Source of the DNA: CAZJVD01 sp964549505
Lineage (GTDB): Bacteria; Bdellovibrionota; UBA1018; CAZJVD01
NCBI GenBank assembly: GCA_964549505.1
Contig: CAZJVD010000026.1
Span: 1-23,440 of the forward strand
Reading direction: 5' to 3'
DNA: 23,440 nucleotides
Below the pieces are notes generated by a model, which was not told the origin of the DNA, did no database searches, and worked only from the letters and a program-made list of their open reading frames with translations. Positions 1 to 6,557 of this stretch are shown in pieces (within the stretch, counting starts at the first letter, position 1; each line of letters begins with the position of its first letter). The position numbers and the translations under genes are program-made.

Positions 1-7
1 ATGCGGT

Positions 8-55
8 CAAAGTCCCTGGGTACTTATACTGTGACAAAATCGCTGGGTAGTTACA
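8..55. mobile_element. Possible IS end: two direct repeats of a 21-bp motif
   Basis: Two copies of a 21-bp motif lie at 8-28 and 35-55, in direct orientation with a 27-bp period and 17 of 21 bases identical; both contain CTGGGTA followed by TTA. Read on the minus strand the outer edge begins TGTAACTACCCAGCG. Insertion sequences of the IS21 family carry several copies of a short repeat at each end and usually begin with TG, so this may be the right end of such an element lying to the left of the window. No transposase is visible, because only about 55 bases of the putative element are present. The family assignment is inference; the repeat itself is directly seen. Confidence 0.4.
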
Positions 56-84
56 TCTGTTTAAGTTTTTCCAGCTGGAGACGA

Positions 85-111
85 TATGAGTAATAACTTC
101 TGTTACTCATA
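85..111. repeat. Perfect 9-bp inverted repeat (hairpin)
   Basis: TATGAGTAA (85-93) is repeated inverted as TTACTCATA (103-111) around a 9-nt loop. It lies in gene-free sequence just right of the IS-like repeats. No T-tract follows on either strand, so it is not a typical intrinsic terminator; an operator or IS-associated structure is possible. Confidence 0.5.
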
Positions 112-118
112 CAATCAC

Positions 119-139
119 CCCCCTTCTTCTAAAAGGGGG
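119..139. repeat. Perfect 7-bp inverted repeat (hairpin)
   Basis: CCCCCTT (119-125) pairs with AAGGGGG (133-139) around a 7-nt loop. It follows the previous hairpin by only 7 bp, so the two would fold as adjacent stem-loops. The function is unknown. The rest of 140-289 shows no gene and no other clear signal. Confidence 0.45.
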
Positions 140-289
140 TAAGTCCTTTACACCGTTCAGGTTGGTATAGTTTCTAAATGCAAAAACTAAGAGTGCTGCT
201 TTCGCGTAATCGCGAGGTGGGCTTTTCGTCCGTAACGAATTCGAACGACAGGGTCGCGTAAGAGACTTTGAGGACTTGGTTCTCGCGCT

Positions 290-319
290 ATTCGCGCTGG
301 CGCGCGAAATGGCGCACTC
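290..319. repeat. 30-bp direct repeat, copy 1 (tRNA-Arg 3' end duplicate)
   Basis: This 30-bp stretch is identical to 1287-1316. Its right end (about 310-319) matches the last 10 nt of the tRNA-Arg(TCG) gene including the encoded CCA. The rest is the TTCGCGC-loop-GCGCGAA hairpin that lies just downstream of that tRNA. Further left, 277-289 also resembles the sequence that follows the hairpin in copy 2 (shared GGTTCTCGCGC), with about 30 bp missing. The rest of the tRNA is absent here, so this looks like an attR-type or duplication scar. Confidence 0.75.
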
Positions 320-361
320 TAGCGGACGAGTTTCGAACCGATTGCTTAACCGCCATTGCGT

Positions 362-1213
362 TCAGAGCGGATCGATAACAACCCATCTCCCCATCCATGG
401 GTCATAAAGTAGATTTTCGTCCATGGGATTGAACCAACACGGTGCTATCTCGGAGTCGATACACCTTGAAAAGCGGTGCTGTAAGACCATTCGCATTTTG
501 TTTGAAAAATAGAAAAAAGCAATCACGTGCAGATCGCTCAACTTGCCAGTTCTATGTAAAACGCGAATATCCTTTCCTACGTATCCCCTTTTAAAGCTAA
601 GTTTCAGTGTTCTTTCGGATGCACTCCAATCCTGAATCTCAACTACGTTCGCGCCGCGTTCGCGTAATATCTGAAGCGCGGTCTTGTTTCTCAAAAATGT
701 GTCCAATCCAAACCTGGATTGAGGAAAGAACACCTTCAACACCGATTCGGTATCTCCGCTTTCCACCCAATAAACATCAGCTTCCTGGGAGCTGCCTAAG
801 AGCCCTTTTACGCGATAACGGTCTCCCAAAAAAAACATGTCGGGCTCATCGTTGGAGAGAACAGATCCCCGGCCTAGCGGAGTAGCTGGCCAGTTCGTTC
901 TGAGTATTTCTCGGGATTCTTCCAAAGAGCGTGCAAGCTCGCGCTCCCATGCGCGCCGGAGTTGTTCGGGATCCCAACCCACAGAAGCAATCGACCCTCT
1001 CCAATTTGTAAATTGAGGTAGAAAATAGCCGAGCAGTTCTTGCTGCCGAAGATACGGGAGCGAATTTGCGAGAAGGTCCGAGCACGCACTTTCATCTAAG
1101 CTAGTGAGCTCAGTGCGGATTGCGGCATACGGTTTTGGCAGAAAGGAAAGGGAAAATATTAGTATCAAATTAAACAAGCGATCGTTTCGATACCATAATT
1201 TGTAAACGACCAT
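362..1213 (-). CDS. Secreted protein with protein-kinase-like fold
   Basis: The 283-residue product begins with a short basic stretch and a hydrophobic segment ending in PKPYAA, a plausible Sec signal peptide, so it is probably exported. From about residue 130 it resembles the N-lobe of a kinase or phosphotransferase fold: a glycine-rich loop (GLLGSSQEADVYWV), a beta-3 lysine in VLKVF, then a catalytic-loop-like NPMDENLLYD and a DFG-equivalent VIDP at the very C-terminus. The classic HxD is not visible, and the chain stops right after VIDP, so the C-lobe is short or truncated. The ATG at 1213 has no Shine-Dalgarno and lies directly behind a terminator; an in-frame TTG at 1177 is an alternative start. 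The gene fills the interval between two copies of a tRNA-derived repeat. The specific substrate and role are unknown; the fold assignment is from motifs only. Confidence 0.6.
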   Translation of the reverse strand: MVVYKLWYRNDRLFNLILIFSLSFLPKPYAAIRTELTSLDESACSDLLANSLPYLRQQELLGYFLPQFTNWRGSIASVGWDPEQLRRAWERELARSLEESREILRTNWPATPLGRGSVLSNDEPDMFFLGDRYRVKGLLGSSQEADVYWVESGDTESVLKVFFPQSRFGLDTFLRNKTALQILRERGANVVEIQDWSASERTLKLSFKRGYVGKDIRVLHRTGKLSDLHVIAFFYFSNKMRMVLQHRFSRCIDSEIAPCWFNPMDENLLYDPWMGRWVVIDPL

Positions 1214-1215
1214 GT

Positions 1216-1237
1216 AAAAAACGAGGACGTGGCCTCG
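1216..1237 (-). terminator. Intrinsic terminator downstream of tRNA-Arg(TCG)
   Basis: On the minus strand CGAGG and CCTCG form a 5-bp GC-rich stem with a 6-nt loop, followed immediately by six T. It lies about 70 bp beyond the tRNA 3' end and only 2 bp before the kinase-like gene's ATG, so it should separate tRNA transcription from that gene. Confidence 0.6.
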
Positions 1238-1286
1238 GTTCTCGCGCACCCCGGAAGATCCCTGCGTCGCTCCGCTCGAAAGCACC

Positions 1287-1316
1287 ATTCGCGCTGGCGC
1301 GCGAAATGGCGCACTC
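1287..1316. repeat. 30-bp direct repeat, copy 2 (overlaps tRNA-Arg 3' end)
   Basis: Identical to 290-319. It comprises the last 10 nt of the tRNA gene plus the downstream hairpin TTCGCGC/GCGCGAA (7 bp, loop TGGC on the plus strand). The two copies are 997 bp apart and bracket a single gene. Confidence 0.75.
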
Positions 1317-1383
1317 AAGAGGACTTGAACCTCTAACCCTCAGATTCGAAGTCTGATGCTCTATCCAATTGAGCTATGAGTGC
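1307..1383 (-). tRNA. tRNA-Arg(TCG)
   Basis: A complete 77-nt cloverleaf on the minus strand: acceptor GCACTCA/TGAGTGC, D-stem GCTC/GAGC, anticodon stem TCAGA/TCTGA with loop CTTCGAA (anticodon TCG, reading CGA), five-base variable loop, T-stem AGAGG/CCTCT with loop TTCAAGT, discriminator G, and an encoded CCA. All stems pair perfectly. It decodes the arginine codon CGA, which is common in the neighbouring genes. Its 3' end is duplicated at 310-319. Confidence 0.97.
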
Positions 1384-1563
1384 GCAGCTTTCGAAGCCTA
1401 GGTATCGGCGAAACGCCTTTGTCTGTCAACGCAGGTGACCAGCTCCGAGAGTCGGAATCGAGCGCGGAACCCTCGGCCAAGCAGCGCCGTGGATTCTGCT
1501 GTTGCATCGAGTCTATTATTTAAAGATTTAATTTCCAGGGTTCGAGAGTACGTTAAATGCCTC

Positions 1564-3312
1564 GTGTTTGAGCAAATCCTTCTCTATCTTGCGTCGGCCG
1601 TGATCTGTGTCCCGATTGCGAAGCGTCTCGGGCTTGGGTCGGTTCTGGGCTTTCTGTTGGGCGGTGTGCTCTTGGGGCCGTCGGTTCTGCACCTGATCTA
1701 CGACGTTGAAAAGATTTTCCATTTTTCCGAAATCGGCGTCGTTTTTCTACTCTTTGTCATTGGCTTAGAGTTATCGCCGACCACGCTCTGGCAACGGCGA
1801 CGCCAGCTGGCGGTCGTGGGCGGACTTCAAGTTTTGCTCTGTGTGGTCATTCTTGGGGGCGCGGTGTTTGCGCTCGGGCCTTCGCTCTCCACAAGCGTCG
1901 TGATCGGTTTTGCGCTCGCGATGTCGTCGACTGCTTTCGTGATGCAAATTCTGCAAGAGAACCGTGAGCTCGGGACTGAGCACGGTCGCGTCGGGTTTCT
2001 GGTCCTTCTTTTTCAAGATTTGTCCGTGATCCCGGCGTTAGCGATTCTTCCGTTTCTCGGCGGGGTTCAGGTGTCGGGCGCAGATCCGAAGATTCCGCTT
2101 TGGGCAGCGCTCGCGATCTCGGTTGCGATTGTTGGGCTCGGACGCTTTGTCTTACGTCCGCTTCTGCGCTTCATTGCGAACACCGAAAACCGAGACCTAT
2201 TTACGGCCGCGGCTCTCTTCATTGTCTTGGGTGTTGCTGCTTTCATGCAGATGATCGGACTTTCGATGGGGCTCGGAGCGTTTCTCGCGGGCGTCTTGCT
2301 TGCGGATTCGGAGTACCGTCACCAGCTCGAGACTGACATCGCACCGTTCAAGGGTCTTTTGCTGGGACTGTTTTTCATGTCGGTTGGAATGGGCATTGAT
2401 TTCTCGATGCTGCAGGCCCATTTTTTCGAGATCTTTGGCGCCGCGCTCGGCATGATGACGTTGAAGTTCGGGGCTCTCATGCTGGTCGGACGCGTGGCCG
2501 GTCTCAGTCCGAACGGTCGTCTCCTTTTTTCGGCGCTTCTGTGCGGCGGCGGTGAGTTTGCTTTTGTTCTGTCGGCGATTGCGAAGGATCACGAACTTTT
2601 AAGTGCGGATCTCGAAGCGAAACTCAATTTGATTGTCGCCGTGTCGCTGGTTCTTACTCCATTCGTCACGATGGCGGTCACTCGTTGGAATCGCTACTGC
2701 GGGCCTAAAGTAAAACCGGCCTACGACGCGATTGATGACGAGTCTCCGGTCGTGATCGTTGCAGGCTTTGGTCGCGTGGGTCAGATTGTTGGACGTGTCT
2801 TGCGCGCGTTGAATATCAAGTTTACGGCACTCGAACACGATGCCGAACAGATCGACGTGATTCGTCGCTTTGGTAACAAGATCTATTATGGGGACGCTTC
2901 ACGTCTCGACCTGCTCGAGGCTGCTGGAGCCCGCCACGCAAAAATCTTCATACTTGCGATCGACGATGTTGATGACTCCGTTCGTACGGCTCAGATTGTC
3001 CGCGAACATTTTCCAAACTTGCGAGTGATCGCTCGCGCACGCAATCGTCAGCACGTGTTTCGTCTCCTGGAGCTTGGAATCACCGACATCCGTCGCGAGA
3101 CATTCGCGTCGAGTATCGAAATGGTTGATATCTGTCTGGGTGCCTTGGACCGACCCGAGAGCGCCCGCAAAACCGCGCTTGAAAAGTTTCGTACGCATGA
3201 CGAAGCCACAATGGTGGAGCAGTTCAAGCGCCGTAACGACGAGAAAGAGTTGATCGCGTACAGTCGCGGAGCGTCCCAGCTTCTGGCACAAGTACTCGAG
3301 ACGGATCGCTAG
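1564..3312 (+). CDS. KefB/KefC-type monovalent cation:proton antiporter (CPA2)
   Basis: An inner-membrane antiporter expected to exchange K+ (or Na+) for protons. The first about 380 residues form the Na+/H+ exchanger domain with many membrane segments and the family motifs IAKRLGLGSVLGFLLGG, GLELSP, FQDLSVIP and GGGEFAFVL. After a linker, a cytosolic RCK/TrkA-N domain begins with the nucleotide-binding motif GFGRVGQ (about residue 401) and continues with YYGDASRLDLLEAAGA, very like E. coli KefC. I chose the GTG at 1564 (582 residues) because the protein there starts in the family-typical FEQILLYLASAVICVPIAK; the frame is open back to a GTG at 1435, adding 43 atypical residues, and neither start has a strong ribosome site. 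Substrate and glutathione gating cannot be read from sequence. It converges on the next gene with an 8-bp gap and has no obvious partner subunit. Confidence 0.9.
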   Translation: MFEQILLYLASAVICVPIAKRLGLGSVLGFLLGGVLLGPSVLHLIYDVEKIFHFSEIGVVFLLFVIGLELSPTTLWQRRRQLAVVGGLQVLLCVVILGGAVFALGPSLSTSVVIGFALAMSSTAFVMQILQENRELGTEHGRVGFLVLLFQDLSVIPALAILPFLGGVQVSGADPKIPLWAALAISVAIVGLGRFVLRPLLRFIANTENRDLFTAAALFIVLGVAAFMQMIGLSMGLGAFLAGVLLADSEYRHQLETDIAPFKGLLLGLFFMSVGMGIDFSMLQAHFFEIFGAALGMMTLKFGALMLVGRVAGLSPNGRLLFSALLCGGGEFAFVLSAIAKDHELLSADLEAKLNLIVAVSLVLTPFVTMAVTRWNRYCGPKVKPAYDAIDDESPVVIVAGFGRVGQIVGRVLRALNIKFTALEHDAEQIDVIRRFGNKIYYGDASRLDLLEAAGARHAKIFILAIDDVDDSVRTAQIVREHFPNLRVIARARNRQHVFRLLELGITDIRRETFASSIEMVDICLGALDRPESARKTALEKFRTHDEATMVEQFKRRNDEKELIAYSRGASQLLAQVLETDR

Positions 3313-3320
3313 GATACGCG

Positions 3321-5477
3321 CTAAAGCGGTTCTATTTTTCCAAGAAAAACGCGGCATCGATCTTCGTCGAATGCGCCTTTTGCTTCGATACGAACCGTGA
3401 AGGATTCACCGGCAGTAATCGGTCGCGGAGGTCGGATCTCTAACGCTCCGACGGGCTGTCGTTGGCTCCACCAGTTTAAAAGACCGAGTCGGCAGACGGC
3501 AGGACGTGACGAACATGTCGCGTCGGTAACATTGAGATTCGCTGTTTGAGAGAACGTCCTTGCTTGTGCCTCGACTTCGAACACGAGCGAAGCGTCGGTC
3601 TTGCAGTTGGATTCGATCGCCAGGCGAAGAGCGGTGATCGGTTTTTGAGCGACAAACTTTCCGCCGATCGCGGTCGGTGTATCAAAGACGAGTGGAGCGA
3701 ACCAGTAGTCGACACCGTTGATGGCGCCTTCGAGCGCGCGCGGACTCAGTGGACCATTCGGAAAACGTGGGGTTTGTCGTATCGTCACGATCGAAGGTAA
3801 AAGCGTTTCATCGAAGGTCGTCCAAAAGTCTGGTACGTCCGCGGTTTCGAACGGAAGAATATGTCCACCCAGCACATCGGCATTCGCACAGCGTGTATTT
3901 GTGACGGTCGACCATAGAAAAGCGCTCGGACTATCGGCTTCGGTTTCAGGAGTCTTCTGCCAACAACTCACGATCCACCGTTGCGATCGCGCGGCGAACC
4001 CAGACTTTTCCAGACGTTCCAAGACGGACGTCGGCGATTCACTCATCGAATCAAAAACCACCACGGTCCGTGGCGACCAAAGTGTCTTGCGTAACGGAAC
4101 CTGTAGCGCACGGTCGATGACAAAAACGGTCTCGTCGGTCACTGCGGGATCGAGCAAGAGCGATTCCACCGCGGTTCGGCGTGAGTCCGGTTTCTCTGCC
4201 CAATACAGCGGTGAAGGGCGAATGGGATCAAGCTGCATCATTCGTCGCGCCTGAAACGCCCCGAGCGACGCTAGTAAAAGAAACGCGATGACCGTCCGAC
4301 GGCGCGCATGTTCATCAAGACGCGGGAGTGTTTCTGCGAAAAGCAGTAGCCCCCAAATCGTGATCGGCAAGTAGTAGTGCGGTCGTGACCAAGACGCCTT
4401 TCCAACAAGAAACCAGAGCAACCATGGCGTTACGAGAAGGTAGGCCCAGTGCAACCAACGGCGCGACGACCAAGGCCCTTTCGTCGATCCAAGATGTGCC
4501 AGCAGTCCGGTAGCGAGAAGCAGGGGCCATGCAGACCAAAATCCAAGTGAAACGAACTCGTAGAAGATCTCGCGAATCGGAGCCGACATCTTGCTATGGG
4601 AGAAAAATCCGAGGAACCAGGTCGCTTCGTTGAGCGAAGCCCAGGTGTTGGGATGAAGCAAGAGATAGGACGCCAATGTCGACACCGAACCGAGAACACT
4701 CCAGCCGATCGTCTTGAGAACGGAGTGTGTTCGCAACCAAAGGAGAGCGATCGCTGTTGCAGCAAAAAGTCCAAGAGGCAGGATATTACTAAATCGCACT
4801 CCAAGACTGAGACCGGCAAACGCGCCAAACAGGACAAGCGGCAGTTTGGGTACGCGCGTCTGATCTGTTTGCGCGAAACCGCGCAAAACCCAGTCGGAAC
4901 CGATAAACAGCAAGACGATTACGATCGCTGCCGGAATATCGATTTTGGTTCCTAAGCGAGCTCCAAGAGCTGAAACGAATGTCAACGTCGAGAACCCGGC
5001 CGCCCATGCGATCCATCGCGAGTCGCCTGGCGCCCGCTTTCGCTGAAATGCCCAAACCATAAGAAATCCAAGCACGAGAAACGCGATCGCGCGAAACAGT
5101 CGCAAGGCACGGGTTTCTTCGGGATAAGGGTGCAGAAAAATCCAGGGCGTTCCACCGGAGTCGATCAAAGCGTCCTGTTCGAGGGTTTCTCGGCCTAGCA
5201 ACTTGAAGAGAAGGCCATCCGCGAGCGCGATCGCTCCGCCATAACACGAGGAGGGCGCGTGATAGCGACAGCGAAACTCCGCAAACCCCATGCGCATGAT
5301 GCGGCTTGCGGGAGCTGTTGCAAAAGCTTCGTCCATGAGGAGATCCCCGTAAGCGGGGCGGCGGGCCTGATCAAAGAATTCGAGCGTGGCAAGCGACGCG
5401 TTCCAAACGAGAAAGATCGCCGCGACGATGGTGAAGATACGATAAAAAACAGCTCGATGCGTTACTTCTTGAGTCAT
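3321..5477 (-). CDS. Large polytopic membrane protein, GT-C glycosyltransferase-like
   Basis: The product has 718 residues. The N-terminal about 410 residues contain roughly ten hydrophobic segments, beginning with one at about 12-30. The first extracytoplasmic loop has an Asp-Glu pair (LLMDEAF, residues 49-50), in the position of the acidic catalytic residue of GT-C glycosyltransferases (ArnT/PMT, families GT39/GT83), which transfer sugars from lipid-linked donors. About 300 residues of soluble C-terminal region follow, ending in a part rich in beta-strand-like stretches with several cysteines. Family membership is inferred from topology; no diagnostic signature was recognised, so sugar and acceptor are unknown. 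The ATG at 5477 is the first in frame and has no clear Shine-Dalgarno. The gene is divergent from the BMP operon with 71 bp between them. Confidence 0.6.
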   Translation of the reverse strand: MTQEVTHRAVFYRIFTIVAAIFLVWNASLATLEFFDQARRPAYGDLLMDEAFATAPASRIMRMGFAEFRCRYHAPSSCYGGAIALADGLLFKLLGRETLEQDALIDSGGTPWIFLHPYPEETRALRLFRAIAFLVLGFLMVWAFQRKRAPGDSRWIAWAAGFSTLTFVSALGARLGTKIDIPAAIVIVLLFIGSDWVLRGFAQTDQTRVPKLPLVLFGAFAGLSLGVRFSNILPLGLFAATAIALLWLRTHSVLKTIGWSVLGSVSTLASYLLLHPNTWASLNEATWFLGFFSHSKMSAPIREIFYEFVSLGFWSAWPLLLATGLLAHLGSTKGPWSSRRWLHWAYLLVTPWLLWFLVGKASWSRPHYYLPITIWGLLLFAETLPRLDEHARRRTVIAFLLLASLGAFQARRMMQLDPIRPSPLYWAEKPDSRRTAVESLLLDPAVTDETVFVIDRALQVPLRKTLWSPRTVVVFDSMSESPTSVLERLEKSGFAARSQRWIVSCWQKTPETEADSPSAFLWSTVTNTRCANADVLGGHILPFETADVPDFWTTFDETLLPSIVTIRQTPRFPNGPLSPRALEGAINGVDYWFAPLVFDTPTAIGGKFVAQKPITALRLAIESNCKTDASLVFEVEAQARTFSQTANLNVTDATCSSRPAVCRLGLLNWWSQRQPVGALEIRPPRPITAGESFTVRIEAKGAFDEDRCRVFLGKIEPL

Positions 5478-5488
5478 TAGCGGATCAC

Positions 5489-5517
5489 TTGACGCACAAG
5501 GGGATTAAACCTAAAAC
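5489..5517 (+). promoter_or_regulatory. Likely sigma70-type promoter of the nucleoside-importer operon
   Basis: TTGACG (5489-5494) and TAAAAC (5512-5517) are separated by exactly 17 bp and lie 31 bp before the BMP start codon. Matches to consensus are 5/6 and 4/6. The strong ribosome site AGGAGG (5538-5543) lies 5 nt before the ATG, so this operon has a normal leader, unlike several other genes here. Confidence 0.5.
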
Positions 5518-5548
5518 CACTGGTTGTCACTGATATTAGGAGGCTCCA

Positions 5549-6544
5549 ATGAAGCGTTTGCGGTTACCGTTCTTCTCGATTTTCCCTGTTTTGTTTTTGC
5601 TTTCGGGTAGTGCGCAAGCCGCGCTTCGTGTCGGTGTCGTCCTTGATAAGGGCGGACGTGACGACAAGTCGTTTAATGCTGCTGCAGTTCGCGGAGCCGA
5701 AGATGCGAAGAAGAAACTCGGGATCGACCTAAAAATTGTCGAAGCCAGTGATGACAATGCATACGAGCCCTTGTTGCGCTCGCTTGCTACGAAAAAGTAC
5801 GACATTATTTTTGCTATCGGAATCTCGCAGCGCGACGCGCTCGCGAAAGTCTCAAAGCAGTTTCCGGAACAGAAGTTTGCCATCATTGATGCTGAGATTC
5901 TTGCCGGGAATGTGCGTTCGCTTCTCTTTGAAGAACACGAGGGCTCTTATCTCGTTGGCGCAATCGCTGCGATGAAAACGAAAACCGGAAAAATCGGCTT
6001 CGTCGGAGGTATGGAGATCCCTTTGATTAAGCGTTTTGAGATGGGTTACCGAGCTGGCGCTCAGAAAGTGAATCCAAAGATCCAAGTGGTAGCGAACTAT
6101 GTCGGAATCTCCAGTGATGCCTGGAATAATCCGCCACGCGCTAAGGAACTCGCGCTTGCTCAGTCCAAGGCAGGTGTCGATGTGATTTTCTCGGCGGCTG
6201 GCGCTTCAAACTTCGGTGTGTTTGATGCCGTTGAAGAGCGGAAGATCTATGCGATTGGTGTCGACTCCAACCAAAACTTCGTGAAGCCAGGTTTTATTTT
6301 GACGAGCATGCTGAAGCGCGTGGACGTTGCGGTTCTTCGGACGATTGACGACTTGAACGCCGGAAAGTTTGAAACAGGCGTGACACGCTTCGGTCTCAAA
6401 AATGACGGGATCGATTACGCGGTGGATGAGTACAATCGCAACCTCCTGACCGACAAGGACCTCCAAGAGGTTCAGAAGCTCAAGCAGAAGATCTTAAAAG
6501 CTGAGATCAGCGTTCCAGATTACTACAAGACGTCAAAACACTAA
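5549..6544 (+). CDS. BMP-family (PnrA-like) nucleoside-binding protein of an ABC importer
   Basis: The periplasmic substrate-binding component of a nucleoside ABC importer. The 331-residue product starts with a Sec signal peptide ending in SGSAQA (cleavage after about residue 24) and the mature chain opens with the hallmark VGVVLDKGGRDDKSFN of the BMP/PnrA family. Further family stretches are GFVGGMEIPLIKRFEMGYRAGA and IYAIGVDSNQ. No cysteine lipobox precedes the cleavage site, so it is probably a soluble periplasmic protein, whereas characterised spirochaete and Gram-positive members are lipoproteins. The start is fixed by AGGAGG 5 nt upstream. It is the first gene of the operon, 13 bp before the ATPase gene. 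Family members bind purine or other nucleosides; the exact ligand cannot be told. Confidence 0.92.
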   Translation: MKRLRLPFFSIFPVLFLLSGSAQAALRVGVVLDKGGRDDKSFNAAAVRGAEDAKKKLGIDLKIVEASDDNAYEPLLRSLATKKYDIIFAIGISQRDALAKVSKQFPEQKFAIIDAEILAGNVRSLLFEEHEGSYLVGAIAAMKTKTGKIGFVGGMEIPLIKRFEMGYRAGAQKVNPKIQVVANYVGISSDAWNNPPRAKELALAQSKAGVDVIFSAAGASNFGVFDAVEERKIYAIGVDSNQNFVKPGFILTSMLKRVDVAVLRTIDDLNAGKFETGVTRFGLKNDGIDYAVDEYNRNLLTDKDLQEVQKLKQKILKAEISVPDYYKTSKH

Positions 6545-6557
6545 GACTCAGAGGGGC

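Noticed and set aside
308..345. A second, degenerate tRNA gene at repeat copy 1 (GTTTCGAACC looks like a T-loop)
   Set aside because: Spacing from the T-loop-like bases to the CCA end is too long and no D or anticodon arm can be found; only the last 10 nt match the tRNA.
1435..1563. N-terminal extension of the KefB/C-like protein from GTG 1435
   Set aside because: The 43 extra residues are polar and unlike any family N-terminus, which begins naturally at GTG 1564; kept only as an alternative start.
3718..4254. Plus-strand 178-residue open frame inside the GT-C-like gene
   Set aside because: It is antisense to the coding frame with consistent membrane segments, and has no own ribosome site or recognisable domain.
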